A DNA stretch of 64,000 nt, taken from assembly GCF_000687455.2 (NCBI RefSeq), contig NZ_JGVW01000049.1, forward strand, positions 1 through 64,000, in the 5' to 3' direction. Both the position numbers and the translations under genes were made by a program. A model generated the notes under the pieces. The model searched no databases. It had not been told where the DNA came from and was given only the letters and a program-made list of their open reading frames with translations. Shown piece by piece: positions 16,347 through 25,299 of this stretch. Source of the DNA: Burkholderia sp. lig30. GTDB taxonomy: Bacteria > Pseudomonadota > Gammaproteobacteria > Burkholderiales > Burkholderiaceae. The first letter of the stretch is position 1, and each line of letters starts with the position of its first letter.

Positions 16347-17987
16347 TCAGCGACCGTGCGCCGCGCTCACCGTCTCCCCACGCGGCACGCCCGCCCTGCG
16401 CGCGGCCGCGATGAAATCCGCCGCGCGTTCGCCGATCATCACGGACGGCGCGTTCGTGTTGCCGCCGATCAGCGTCGGCATCACCGACGCATCGACGACG
16501 CGCAAGCCTTCTACGCCGCGCACGCGCAATTGCGGATCGACGACCGCGCGCGCGTCCGAACCCATCCGGCAGGTGCCGACCGGGTGATAAATCGTGTCCG
16601 CATGCGCGACGATCGTCGCGCGCAACTCGGCTTCCGACTGACCGGGATGCGTGTACAGCTCCCGCCCGCCCATCGACGCGAGCGGCGCCGCTGACAGGAT
16701 GCGGCGCATCGCCTGCGCGCCGCGCACGAGCAGCTCGAGGTCGCGCGCATCGCTGAAGAAGCGCGGATCGATGCGCGGCGCGTCGCGCATGTCGCCGCTC
16801 GCCAGCGTCACGGTTCCGCGGCTGAACGGCCGCAGCGCGCACACGTGCAGCGAGTAGCCGAATCCCCAGTGCATCCGGCGGTTGTGGTCGTCGACGAGCG
16901 CGGTGCAGAAATGCAGCTGCAGGTCCGGGCGATCGAGTGCAGGATCGCTCTTGATGAAGCCGCCCGCCTCCGCGACATTGCTCGTCATCATCCCCGTGCG
17001 GCGCGAGAAGTAGCGCGCGAGCGCCGGCGTCATCTTCGCGATCCCGCGCACGCAGATGCCGACCAGATCCGACGAATCGACGCGCGTATTGATGATGAAG
17101 TCGATGTGATCGATCAGGTTCGCGCCGACGTCCGGCGCGTCGTGCACGACCGCGATGCCGTGGCGCCGCAGCTCGGCGGCCGGCCCGATCCCCGAGCACA
17201 TCAACAGTTGCGGCGTGTTGAACGCCCCCGCCGACAGCACCACTTCCGCGCGCGCGCCGAGCGTCTCGACCCGGCCGTTGCGCGACACCGTCACGCCGAT
17301 CACGCGCTTGCCGTCGAAGCCGACACGCAGCACGGTCGCGTCGGTGATCACGTTCAGGTTCGGCCGGTTGCGATCGTGGAGGTAGGCGCGCGCGACGCTG
17401 CAGCGCGAGCCGTCGCGATGCGTGACCTGATAGAAGCCGACGCCTTCCTGCGTCGCGCCGTTGAAATCGTCGTTGAGCGGATAGCCGGCCGCATGCGCGG
17501 CCTGGATGAATCGTTCGGAGAACGGATTACGGAAGCGCAGATCCGATACGGAAAGCGGCCCGGCCGCGCCATGCCAGTCGTCCGCGCCGCGCTGGTTGCC
17601 TTCCGCGCGCCTGAAATACGGCAGCACGTCGCGCCAGCCCCAGCCGGTGCAGCCGAGCCGCGCCCACTCGTCGTAGTCGAGCGGATGGCCGCGCGTGTAG
17701 ATCATCGCGTTGATCGCGCTCGATCCGCCCGTTCCGCGCCCGCGCGGCTGATACCCGCGACGGCCGCCGAGGCCCGGCTGCGGCACGGTCTCGTAGCCGT
17801 AGTTGGTGCCGAACTTGAACGGCACGAGCGCCGCGATGCCGACCGGCATGTTCACGAGCAGGTTGCGCTCGGTGCGCGGGCCCGCTTCGATCAGCGCGAT
17901 CGTCGCATCGGGGCACGCATCGGCGAGCCGGCCTGCGAGGCTCGCGCCGCCCGAGCCCGCACCGACAATGATGTAGTCGTAGTACAT
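16347..17987 (-). CDS. GMC-family FAD oxidoreductase (choline dehydrogenase-like)
   Basis: The 546-residue flavoprotein begins with the FAD-binding Rossmann motif DYIIVGAGSGGASLAGRL. It carries the GMC signatures GGSSAINAMIYTRGHPLDYDEW (near residue 83) and SAGAFNTPQLLMCSGIGPA (near 255). The C-terminal active-site region has YHPVGTCRMG and GGNTNAPSVMIGERAADFI. It likely oxidises an alcohol to an aldehyde; the substrate is unknown. The ATG at 17987 is chosen because AAGGAGA lies just upstream. It diverges from an aldehyde dehydrogenase gene, suggesting a two-step alcohol-to-acid route. Confidence 0.9.
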   Translation of the reverse strand: MYYDYIIVGAGSGGASLAGRLADACPDATIALIEAGPRTERNLLVNMPVGIAALVPFKFGTNYGYETVPQPGLGGRRGYQPRGRGTGGSSAINAMIYTRGHPLDYDEWARLGCTGWGWRDVLPYFRRAEGNQRGADDWHGAAGPLSVSDLRFRNPFSERFIQAAHAAGYPLNDDFNGATQEGVGFYQVTHRDGSRCSVARAYLHDRNRPNLNVITDATVLRVGFDGKRVIGVTVSRNGRVETLGARAEVVLSAGAFNTPQLLMCSGIGPAAELRRHGIAVVHDAPDVGANLIDHIDFIINTRVDSSDLVGICVRGIAKMTPALARYFSRRTGMMTSNVAEAGGFIKSDPALDRPDLQLHFCTALVDDHNRRMHWGFGYSLHVCALRPFSRGTVTLASGDMRDAPRIDPRFFSDARDLELLVRGAQAMRRILSAAPLASMGGRELYTHPGQSEAELRATIVAHADTIYHPVGTCRMGSDARAVVDPQLRVRGVEGLRVVDASVMPTLIGGNTNAPSVMIGERAADFIAAARRAGVPRGETVSAAHGR

Positions 17988-18190
17988 GTCAGTCTCCTTC
18001 ATGTCACGAATCGCGCCCGGCGCGGCCGGATCTGTGTCGTTGTGTTCGCGCATTGTAGAAATGCCGCACGCCCGCGCGGTGCACGGATTCAAGAGCGATT
18101 CCTCTAAACGTGCGCGTGAACTAAATTTAAGATGCTTGGATTCGTGATGCGCGATTCCGCCGGGCGCCACGCTCAACTGGAGGAGACGAC

Positions 18191-19609
18191 ATGAAAAACG
18201 ACCTGCCCGAATTCGCCGCGCTGACCGCGCTGCTGCACGACCAGCGCGCCGCCTGGCTGCGCGCGCCGTATCCGTCCTGGGAGACGCGCGCGACGCACCT
18301 GCGCTCGCTGCGCGCGATGCTGCTCGGCCATGCCGACGCGCTCGCCGATGCGATCAGCGCGGATTTCGGCCATCGCGCGAAGCAGGAAGTGCTGCTGTCG
18401 GAAATCTGGATGGCGAAGGAAGAGATCGACGAGGCGCTCAGGCACGGCAAGCGGTGGATGAAGCCGATGCGCCGGCCGATGAACAAGTGGCTGCGCCCGG
18501 CGCGCGCGAAAGTGATTCCGCAGCCGCTCGGCGTCGTCGGCATCGTCGTGCCGTGGAACTATCCGGTGCTGCTGGCCGCCGGCCCGCTGATCTGCGCGCT
18601 CGCGGCCGGCAATCGCGCGATCGTCAAGATGTCCGAACTGACGCCGCGCACGTCCGCGCTGTTCGAGCAGCTGATCGCGAAGACCTTCTCGCGCGACCAC
18701 GTCGCCGTCGTCAATGGCGATGCCGAAGTCGGCGCGGCGTTCAGCGCGCTGCCGTTCGACCACCTTCTGTTCACCGGATCGACGCAGGTCGGCCGTCACG
18801 TGATGCGCGCCGCCGCCGAACACCTGACGCCCGTCACGCTCGAGCTCGGCGGCAAGTCGCCGGCGATCGTCGGGCCGGACGCGCGCTTCGACGCGGCGGT
18901 CGACGCGATCGTCGCGGGCAAGACGCTGAACGCCGGCCAGACCTGCATCGCGCCCGACTACGTGCTGCTGCCGCGCGGCATGGAAGCAGCGTTCATCGAG
19001 CGGGCGCGCATGCGGCTCGAAAAGATGTATCCGGATTTCGCGCGCAACGCCGATTACACGTCGATCGCCACCGAGCGCCACTTCGCGCGGCTGCAGCGGC
19101 TCGCGAGCGACGCGCAGGCAGCCGGCGCGCAACTGCACCCGCTCGTCGATGCGTCGTCCGATCCGGCGTCGCGCCGCTTCGCGCCATGCGCGATCACGCA
19201 CGCGCCGGACGCATCGCCCCTGATGCAGGAGGAAATCTTCGGGCCGCTGCTACCGCTCGTGCCGTACGAGACGGTGGATGAAGCGATCGCGTACGTGAAC
19301 GCGCGGCCGCGCCCGCTCGCACTCTACCTGTTCGACGAGGACGCCGCGACGATCGACCGCGTGATGCGCGAGACCGTGTCGGGCGGCGTGTCGATCAACG
19401 AGACGCTGATGCACATCGCGTGCGGCAGCCTGCCGTTCGGCGGCGTCGGATCGAGCGGGATGGGCGCGTACCACGGCTACGACGGCTTCGTGACCTTCTC
19501 GAAGATGAAGCCGGTGCTGACGCAGGCGCGCGTGAACGCACGCAACCTGCTCGCGCCGCCGTACGGCGCGCGTTTCGCCGCGCTGATCAAGCTGATGATG
19601 AAGTTCTGA
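18191..19609 (+). CDS. calB: Coniferyl aldehyde dehydrogenase-type ALDH
   Basis: The 472-residue NAD(P)-dependent aldehyde dehydrogenase shows the class motifs: PLGVVGIVVPWNYPV (substrate/NAD entry, near 115), FTGSTQVGR (cofactor), LELGGKSPAIV (general-base Glu near 220) and the active-site Cys in NAGQTCIAPDYV (near 255). EEIFGPLLPL lies near 350. The short N terminus and the C-terminal HGYDGFVTFSKMKPV are typical of CalB-like enzymes, which convert coniferyl aldehyde to ferulate, but wider aldehyde use is possible. A GGAGGAGA ribosome site precedes the ATG. Confidence 0.87.
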   Translation: MKNDLPEFAALTALLHDQRAAWLRAPYPSWETRATHLRSLRAMLLGHADALADAISADFGHRAKQEVLLSEIWMAKEEIDEALRHGKRWMKPMRRPMNKWLRPARAKVIPQPLGVVGIVVPWNYPVLLAAGPLICALAAGNRAIVKMSELTPRTSALFEQLIAKTFSRDHVAVVNGDAEVGAAFSALPFDHLLFTGSTQVGRHVMRAAAEHLTPVTLELGGKSPAIVGPDARFDAAVDAIVAGKTLNAGQTCIAPDYVLLPRGMEAAFIERARMRLEKMYPDFARNADYTSIATERHFARLQRLASDAQAAGAQLHPLVDASSDPASRRFAPCAITHAPDASPLMQEEIFGPLLPLVPYETVDEAIAYVNARPRPLALYLFDEDAATIDRVMRETVSGGVSINETLMHIACGSLPFGGVGSSGMGAYHGYDGFVTFSKMKPVLTQARVNARNLLAPPYGARFAALIKLMMKF

Positions 19610-19669
19610 GCAAGGCGCGGCGCGCAGCGTGGGGCGCGCGGCTGCGTCGCCTCACTCGCCGCGCCGGCT

Positions 19670-19711
19670 GTCGGCGGTCGGCGGTCGGCGGTCGGCGGTC
19701 GGCGGTCGGCG
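19670..19711. repeat. Six tandem copies of the 7-mer GTCGGCG
   Basis: GTCGGCG is repeated six times without error, followed by a degenerate unit (CGGCGGTCGGCC). The array lies between the converging calB and srkA stops. Seven-base arrays can change length by slippage, but this one is outside coding sequence. Confidence 0.9.
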
Positions 19712-19751
19712 CGGCGGTCGGCCGGCAAGCGGCACGCCGCACCAGTACGCG

Positions 19752-20774
19752 TCACACCGGCCAGAGCGGCCCTTCCTGCATCGCGCCGATCTGCTCGCGC
19801 AGTTCCAGCACGCGCGCTTCCCAGTAGTGGTGCGTGTTGAACCACGGAAACGCGGCGGGAAACGCCGGATCGTCCCAGCGGCGCGCGAGCCACGCGGCGT
19901 AATGAATCAGGCGCAGCGTGCGCAACGCCTCGATCAGGTGCAGTTCGCGCGGCTCGAATTCGCAGAAATCCTCGTAGCCGGCCAGCAGGTCGGCGAGCGC
20001 GCGCGACGCGCCTGCGCGGTCGCCGGGCAGGAGCAGCCACAGATCCTGGATCGCCGGCGCCATCCGGCTGTCGTCGAAGTCGACGAAATGGGGGCCGGCG
20101 TCGGTCCACAGCACGTTGCTCGGATGACAGTCGCCGTGCGTCCGCAACAGGCGTATCTCGCCCGCACGCTCGAACGCGGCCTCGACACCTTCGAGCGCGA
20201 GCGCCACCGCGGTCTCGTAGGCGGGCCGGACGTCGGCCGGAATGAAGTCGTGCGCGAGCAGATAGTCGCGCGGCTCATAGCCGAACGAGCGGATGTCCAG
20301 CGTCGGCCGCGCGACATAGGGTCGGGTCGCGCCGACCGCGTGAATGCGGCCGATGAAGCGGCCGAGCCATTCGAGCGTGTCGCTCCGGTCGAGATCGGGC
20401 GCGCGGCCGCCTCGCCGCTCGAAGATCGAGAAGCGAAAGCCGTCGAACGCGTGCAGCGTGCGGCCGTCGAAGACGCGCGCGGGCACCGCCGGGATCTCGC
20501 GCGCGGCGAGCTCCGCGACGAACGCGTGTTCCTCCAGGATCGCTTCGTCCGACCAGCGATGCGGCCGGTAGAACTTCGCGACGATCGGCGGGCCGTCTTC
20601 GATGCCGGCCTGATAGACGCGGTTTTCGTAACTGTTGAGGGCGAGCAGGCGGCCGTCGGTGCGCTGGCCGGCCGGCATCAGCACGCTGTCGAGCGCGTCG
20701 AGCACGCACTCGGGGGTCAGGCCGGCGAAGGGCGGCCCGGCGGGGGCGGCGGAGGTGGATTGAGCTTCGTTCAT
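19752..20774 (-). CDS. srkA: Stress response kinase A (YihE/RdoA family)
   Basis: The 340-residue protein belongs to the aminoglycoside-phosphotransferase-like Ser/Thr kinase family of SrkA, reported to protect against stress-induced death in E. coli. Visible features are YENRVYQAG near residue 47, the invariant Lys in PIVAKFYRP, HGDCHPSNVLW (catalytic loop Asp/Asn) near 208, and FVDFDDSRMAPA (metal-binding Asp). The length is normal. An alternative ATG at 20783 adds three residues; neither start has a strong ribosome site. It is convergent with calB. Confidence 0.9.
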   Translation of the reverse strand: MNEAQSTSAAPAGPPFAGLTPECVLDALDSVLMPAGQRTDGRLLALNSYENRVYQAGIEDGPPIVAKFYRPHRWSDEAILEEHAFVAELAAREIPAVPARVFDGRTLHAFDGFRFSIFERRGGRAPDLDRSDTLEWLGRFIGRIHAVGATRPYVARPTLDIRSFGYEPRDYLLAHDFIPADVRPAYETAVALALEGVEAAFERAGEIRLLRTHGDCHPSNVLWTDAGPHFVDFDDSRMAPAIQDLWLLLPGDRAGASRALADLLAGYEDFCEFEPRELHLIEALRTLRLIHYAAWLARRWDDPAFPAAFPWFNTHHYWEARVLELREQIGAMQEGPLWPV

Positions 20775-20844
20775 GCCACGCATTGTGCCGTCAGCCGGGC
20801 CGAAAGACGAGCGCTCGCCGGGCGGGCGCTCGATGGGCAGGCGC

Positions 20845-21057
20845 TCAGTGCAGCGCGGCGCCCGTCGGCAGCACGGATTCGCCGGTATCGATCAGGTCCT
20901 CGAGAAAAAAAGGTTCGGTGTTGAGCTCCTTCGACTCGCCCGGCACGCCCGCGTACCAGGTCACCATTGCCATGTCGCCCAGGATGCGCTGGACGATGCC
21001 GCGCGCGCCTTTCGGCACCGCGATATGGGTTGTGCAGACAATCGACCCGACATGCAT
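20845..21057 (-). CDS. Conserved-looking small protein of unknown function
   Basis: I do not recognise this 70-residue protein. The composition is balanced and protein-like (MHVGSIVCTTHIAVPKGARG... MVTWYAGVPGESKELNTEPF), and a GGGGAAAC ribosome-site-like stretch lies just upstream of the ATG at 21057. It lies 70 bases upstream of srkA on the same strand and may be co-transcribed. Its beta-rich pattern suggests a small SH3-like fold, but this is a guess. Confidence 0.55.
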   Translation of the reverse strand: MHVGSIVCTTHIAVPKGARGIVQRILGDMAMVTWYAGVPGESKELNTEPFFLEDLIDTGESVLPTGAALH

Positions 21058-21383
21058 GATGTTTCCCCATTCTTGTAACCGGCCTGGACCGCATGGCCGG
21101 GAAATGCTCGATCCGCGCCGCCGCTCGTGGCGAGCGCCGCGCGTGTCCCATTGTTCACGGTTTATCGAAGCGCGAAAAGAAAAAGAAGCGGCCAAAGTGC
21201 CGCGAATTCGCTGGATGTATCGAATCAACCACTCGGTCGCCGGCGCGCTTGCGCCCCGGACGCCCTCATCATACCCTGTCGATCGCAACGGCCCGTGTTT
21301 CCGCCCGCCGCGCTCCGGCAGCCGACGCGAATCGCGCAACCGGCGTATCGTTCCGGGTTTCCGTATCGCCCTGGAGATTCCGC
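21058..21383. other. Intergenic region between divergent genes
   Basis: These 326 bases separate the 70-residue protein gene (leftward) from the MFS gene (rightward) and must carry both promoters. An AT-richer, purine-rich stretch lies around 21170-21195. No clear -10/-35 pair or palindrome was found, and the open frames across it look like non-coding read-through. Confidence 0.3.
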
Positions 21384-22634
21384 GTGACCGCCCCATCCGG
21401 GACGGCGTCCCGCACGCCGCCCCCTGCCGCCCCCGGCGCCTATCTCGAACGCGGCTCCCGCAGCTACTGGCGCGCGAGCGTCGCGCTGCTGTTCGCCGGC
21501 TATGCGACGTTCTCGCTGCTCTACTACGTACAGCCGCTGTTGCCGGAATTCTCGAAGACATTCGGCGTGAGCCCCGCGCAAAGCAGCCTCGCGCTGTCGT
21601 TCTCGACCGCCGCGCTCGCGCTCGCGGTCTTCGTCGCGGGCTTCGTGTCCGAAAGCCTGAGCCGCCACCGGCTGATGACCGCATCGCTCACGCTGTCGTC
21701 GCTGCTCACGCTCGGCGCGGCGTTCGCGCCGCACTGGCACCAGATGCTCGTGCTGCGCGCGCTCGTCGGGCTCGCGCTCGGCGGCGTGCCGGCCGTCGCG
21801 ATGGCCTATCTCGCCGAGGAAGTGCATCCGGACGGCCTCGGCCTCGCGATGGGCCTGTACGTCGGCGGCACCGCGATCGGCGGGATGGCCGGGCGCGTGA
21901 TCACCGGCGTGCTCGCCGACCTGTTCACATGGCGCATCGCGGTCGGCGCGATCGGTGTGCTCGGCTTCGCGTCGATGCTCGCGTTTCGCGCGCTGCTGCC
22001 GCCGTCGCGCCACTTCACGCCGCGCCGCGGCCTCGATCTCGCGCATCACCGCGCGTCGCTCGCGCGCCACCTGCGCGGCCGCCGCGAGCTGCCGGTGCTG
22101 TTCGCGATGGCGTTCCTGCTGATGGGCAGCTTCGTCACGCTGTACAACTACATCGGCTACCGCCTGCTCGCGCCGCCGTATACGATGAGCCAGGCGACGA
22201 TCGGCGCGATCTTCGTCGTCTACCTGGTCGGCGTCGTCGCGTCGCCGTGGTCCGGCCGGATGGCCGACTCGCTCGGCCGCGGCCGGGTGCTGATCGCCAG
22301 CGTGGGCATCATGCTGACGGGCGTCGCGCTCACGCTGCTGCATCCGGTCGCCGCGATCGCCGCGGGCATCGCATGCGTGACGTTCGGCTTCTTCGCCGGG
22401 CACTCGGTCGCGAGCGGCTGGGTCGGCCGCCTCGCGAAGCTGGGCAAGGGGCAGGCCGCCGCGCTGTACCTGCTCGCGTATTACCTCGGATCGAGCCTCG
22501 TCGGCTCGTTCGGCGGCCATTTCTGGAGCGCGAGCGGCTGGCCGGGTGTCGCGGGTCTCGTCGCGACGCTGCTCGCCGCCGCTCTCGCGGCCGCGCTGTG
22601 GCTGCGCCGCCGCGAGCGCACGGGCGCCGCGTAG
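21384..22634 (+). CDS. MFS transporter, YnfM/AraJ-like exporter
   Basis: The 416-residue inner-membrane protein has 12 predicted helices of the major facilitator superfamily. The motif-A loop appears as SESLSRHRLMTASL between helices 2 and 3 and again as RMADSLGRGRVLIASV in the second half. It resembles proton-driven exporters of the YnfM/arabinose-efflux group; the substrate is unknown. The start is taken as GTG at 21384, which has GGAG eight bases upstream and begins a frame with MFS-like length; the longer frame from 21093 includes a non-protein-like leader. Confidence 0.85.
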   Translation: MTAPSGTASRTPPPAAPGAYLERGSRSYWRASVALLFAGYATFSLLYYVQPLLPEFSKTFGVSPAQSSLALSFSTAALALAVFVAGFVSESLSRHRLMTASLTLSSLLTLGAAFAPHWHQMLVLRALVGLALGGVPAVAMAYLAEEVHPDGLGLAMGLYVGGTAIGGMAGRVITGVLADLFTWRIAVGAIGVLGFASMLAFRALLPPSRHFTPRRGLDLAHHRASLARHLRGRRELPVLFAMAFLLMGSFVTLYNYIGYRLLAPPYTMSQATIGAIFVVYLVGVVASPWSGRMADSLGRGRVLIASVGIMLTGVALTLLHPVAAIAAGIACVTFGFFAGHSVASGWVGRLAKLGKGQAAALYLLAYYLGSSLVGSFGGHFWSASGWPGVAGLVATLLAAALAAALWLRRRERTGAA

Positions 22635-22910
22635 CGCGCGCCGGGCGTCCGTAACCCAATGCAGCGCCGCGACGCGAGCGCCGGCGATGGCCGGCGCCTC
22701 GCGCCCCGCATCGGCCCCGCACCGAAACGAAAGCAAATCGAAACACATTTGCAAGACGTTCGCGTCACACGCAGGCAGCACATGCGCTTCGTCGTGTTTT
22801 CGACTGATTTTTAATGGTTCGGATAGCGAAAAACGACGCGTCGTTTCCTATACTCGAATTAACCGCCTCCGGCATCCGCGAGGTGGCCAAAACAAATACC
22901 GGAGACACGC

Positions 22911-23096
22911 ATGACCACCTATTTCACGATCGGCGACTTTATCCTGCTCATCCCGATGGCGCTTGCCGGCGCGCTGTTCCTCGGCGCCGTGCCGTGCCAC
23001 ACGCGGTTCCGCCACAACCTGCTGCGCGTGATCGGTGCGATCCTCGGCGTCGGGGTCGCGATGCTGCTGGTCGAAGGTCTCCCCGCGCTGATCTGA
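22911..23096 (+). CDS. Small two-helix membrane protein, unknown
   Basis: The 61-residue protein is mostly two hydrophobic segments (FILLIPMALAGALFLGAV and LLRVIGAILGVGVAMLL) separated by a basic loop (HTRFRHN). This predicts a helical hairpin in the inner membrane. A GGAGA ribosome site lies eight bases before the ATG. The function is unknown. It is preceded by a 276-base AT-mixed stretch without another gene. Confidence 0.6.
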   Translation: MTTYFTIGDFILLIPMALAGALFLGAVPCHTRFRHNLLRVIGAILGVGVAMLLVEGLPALI

Positions 23097-23141
23097 CGGC
23101 GCGATCCCGCCGCGGCGGCGGGGCGGCGCGCGCCGCCCGCG

Positions 23142-23208
23142 CGCCGCAATGCGGCCGGCAACGCTCGTTCCCCTGCCTTTGAAAAATTCCTTCGTGGGGC
23201 AGGCCGCC
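23142..23208 (+). repeat. Internal fragment of the repeat family (copy 3)
   Basis: These 67 bases match 28125-28191, inside the element that splits higB, at 64 of 67 positions by my count. They include the AT-rich core CCTTTGAAAAATTCCTTCG and the flanking CCCC/GGGG arms. The terminal 33-bp repeat is not present on either side, so this is an internal relic. It lies in the 350-base gap between two small membrane-protein genes; nothing else was found in that gap. Confidence 0.8.
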
Positions 23209-23446
23209 CGGTGAATGCCCTTTCCCACGGATTGCCGCAGCGTTTCTCTGCGCAGACCGGTCGCGGCGCGTTCGTCCGCCTGGATCGCAAAATACAGGCG
23301 ACAACGCTCCGGCATCGCCGCGCTTGCGCCCGTTGCGTGAAGCGCAAGCGCCATCGCCCCATGCGCGCGTGCGCGCGGCGATGGACGCGATGCTGCCGCT
23401 CGCCTTACACTCCGGCGTCTTGATTCATCGTTTCAGCGAGGCTTGT

Positions 23447-23653
23447 ATGACCCGGGCTATCTCGGTTGCGCTGCTCGTCGGCGGCGTCGTGCTGCTGTAT
23501 TTCGGCGGCCAGTCGTTTCATTCGATCAACGACGACGTCGCACGCGTGCTGACCGGCTCGCCGTCGACCAAGACGATCCTGCTGATCGCCGGCGGCGTGG
23601 CCGCGACGCTCGCCGGCCTGATCGGCCTCACCGTGCCAGGCAGCAAGCGCTGA
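23447..23653 (+). CDS. DUF3185-like small membrane protein
   Basis: The 68-residue protein has two hydrophobic helices (VALLVGGVVLLYFGGQSF near the start and TILLIAGGVAATLAGLIGL near the end) around a polar loop (HSINDDVARVLTGSPS). The order and the GSPS-K motif fit the DUF3185 family of small inner-membrane proteins, whose function is unknown. The ATG is weakly supported by CGAGG upstream. Confidence 0.75.
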   Translation: MTRAISVALLVGGVVLLYFGGQSFHSINDDVARVLTGSPSTKTILLIAGGVAATLAGLIGLTVPGSKR

Positions 23654-23698
23654 CCCGCGCCGGTGCGGCGGCGCGACTCGCGCGCCGCACGGCTCCGG

Positions 23699-24469
23699 TC
23701 AGAACGGCACTTCCGGCTTCGACGTGGAGCGCGTGCCCTCGAGCGGCCGGTTGCTCGCGCCGTGATAGGTGAACACGAGCGAGAACTTCACCTGGTCCGA
23801 GCGGTTCTGGCCCGCCGAATGCAGGGTGTTGCAGTGGAAGAACACCACGTCGCCCGCCTTCAGCGTCGGGCACACCGCGGCGTCGAGCACCGTCCGGTTG
23901 ACCGGCAGGTCGCTGCGGAAGAACTTCGCGGCATCGAAACTCTCCGGCCCGAATTCCGCGCCATGCGACCCCGGCACGAGCCACAGCGCGCCGTTCTCGT
24001 CGGTCTCCGGCCCCAGCGCGAGCCACACCGACACCAGGTCCGGCCGCTCGAACGACCAATAGCGCACGTCGCGATGCCAGCCGGTCAGGCTGCCGTAGGC
24101 GGGGTGCTTCGTCATCATGCAGTTGTGATGCGCGCGCGACAGCACTGGCTGCTCGCCGAAATAGACCCGCATCCACTCGCCGATCTCGGGCGCGGTCGCG
24201 CGCGCGGCAAACGCCGGATCGCGCGCGTACGCGTCGAGCAGCCGCCGCACCGTGTGGCCGCCGGGCGCGTGTTTCGACTCGGGCGCCCCCGGATAACGAA
24301 GATCGGCCTCGAATTCGACCGGTTGCGCCGCGTCCTGCAACTGGCGCTCGGCGACGCGCTTCAGCGCCGCGCACTGCTCGGCGCTGACGAGCCCGGGCGA
24401 CACGACGAAGCCGCGCTCGCGCAGTTCCGCGACCTGCGCACGAATCGATTCCGACTGCAATGAAGACAT
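23699..24469 (-). CDS. Phytanoyl-CoA dioxygenase (PhyH) family protein
   Basis: The 256-residue protein has the PhyH fold of Fe(II)/2-oxoglutarate oxygenases. The iron-binding HxD is in GWHRDVRYW (near residue 130). The distal His is in FFHCNTLHSAGQNRSD (near 222), and the Arg of that segment could bind 2-oxoglutarate. ENGALWLVPGSH (near 165) is a family mark. The ATG at 24469 gives the usual N terminus; longer frames upstream are unsupported. The substrate is unknown; such enzymes hydroxylate lipids, amino acids or secondary metabolites. Confidence 0.87.
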   Translation of the reverse strand: MSSLQSESIRAQVAELRERGFVVSPGLVSAEQCAALKRVAERQLQDAAQPVEFEADLRYPGAPESKHAPGGHTVRRLLDAYARDPAFAARATAPEIGEWMRVYFGEQPVLSRAHHNCMMTKHPAYGSLTGWHRDVRYWSFERPDLVSVWLALGPETDENGALWLVPGSHGAEFGPESFDAAKFFRSDLPVNRTVLDAAVCPTLKAGDVVFFHCNTLHSAGQNRSDQVKFSLVFTYHGASNRPLEGTRSTSKPEVPF

Positions 24470-24786
24470 GGGATGCTCGATGTATTTCTTGTGAATGTTT
24501 CGATTGTAAAACGGAGCCGGATGGTGCGCGCGGCATCTGCATCCGGCCCCGGGAATTGCCGGTGCGCCACTTGATCTAACGCAAAGGACGCACGGATCGC
24601 CCGGACGCCCTCGCAGCCGCGCCGGAACACGCCGCGCGCGTTGCGGCACAAGGGTTATCCGCGACTTTTGCGCGTCACGAATCGCCTGTAGCCTGCGCGA
24701 GCCTGTCAATTCTGGCGGGCGCGCGACGCGGCGCGGTTCGGTAACATGCGCTGCGCCCGATAAGGCTGCTTACATTCCCGCGCGCC
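24470..24786. other. Intergenic region, no gene recognised
   Basis: These 317 bases lie between the divergent PhyH-like gene and the small basic protein. An AT-rich patch near 24483-24515 is probably the promoter area of the PhyH-like gene. No convincing coding frame, hairpin or repeat was found. Confidence 0.35.
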
Positions 24787-25173
24787 ATGAGCGCGACATT
24801 ACTCAAGCGAAGTACCGTTCACATGCCATTCCGCCTGACCTCCCGTCTCAGCCGCGCCGCGAAGCGCGTGGTGCCCTCCGCTCCGCATCGTGCGATGCGC
24901 GCGCTGCGTCACCATCGCACGCGGGCGCAGGCGCTTGCCGAGCAGGCGCAGCAGCACGCCCGGCTCGACGGCATCCGTGCGTGGTTCCACGCGTTCCTGT
25001 CGATGATGAGCACGCACGCGATCGCACGCCGCAACGGCCTGCGCTCGCTGCTGCAGAAGCCGTCGTCGCTGCGCGTGCTCGAACTGCGCCGCGCGCAGGG
25101 GCCGCAACGCCGCGTCAACCGTCCGCGCCGCCTCGCGGCAAGCGCCGGCTGGTTCGCGTTCGGCGCACGATAA
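24787..25173 (+). CDS. Hypothetical highly basic small protein
   Basis: The 128-residue frame encodes a strongly basic, Arg/Ala/His-rich helical protein (for example SRLSRAAKRVVPSAPHRAMR and RRVNRPRRLAASAG) with a WFHAFLSMMSTHAIARR segment near residue 66. I do not recognise it, and no strong ribosome site precedes either candidate start (24787 or 24823). It could bind nucleic acid, but a chance frame in GC-rich DNA is also possible. Confidence 0.4.
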   Translation: MSATLLKRSTVHMPFRLTSRLSRAAKRVVPSAPHRAMRALRHHRTRAQALAEQAQQHARLDGIRAWFHAFLSMMSTHAIARRNGLRSLLQKPSSLRVLELRRAQGPQRRVNRPRRLAASAGWFAFGAR

Positions 25174-25248
25174 ACGCCGCGACGGCCACGCGCATCGCGC
25201 ATCGGGCCGGCACACGATGCCGCCCCCGCGCCAATGCCCGCCCCAAAC

Positions 25249-25280
25249 AAAAAACCCCGGCCAGGCCGGGGTTTTTTGTT
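25249..25280 (-). terminator. Bidirectional rho-independent terminator of metK
   Basis: AAAACCCCGGCC-A-GGCCGGGGTTTTTTGTT forms a strong stem with a T run on the + side and an A run on the other, so it can work on both strands. It lies 20 bases past the metK stop. Confidence 0.9.
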
Positions 25281-25299
25281 GCCGTGCGGCGCGCGATGC

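Noticed and set aside
19670-19711. CRISPR-like array
   Set aside because: The units are 7 bp with no spacers; it is a simple tandem repeat.
24823-25173. Confident annotation of the small basic protein from the internal ATG
   Set aside because: Neither start has a ribosome site and no family is recognised, so it is listed only with low confidence.
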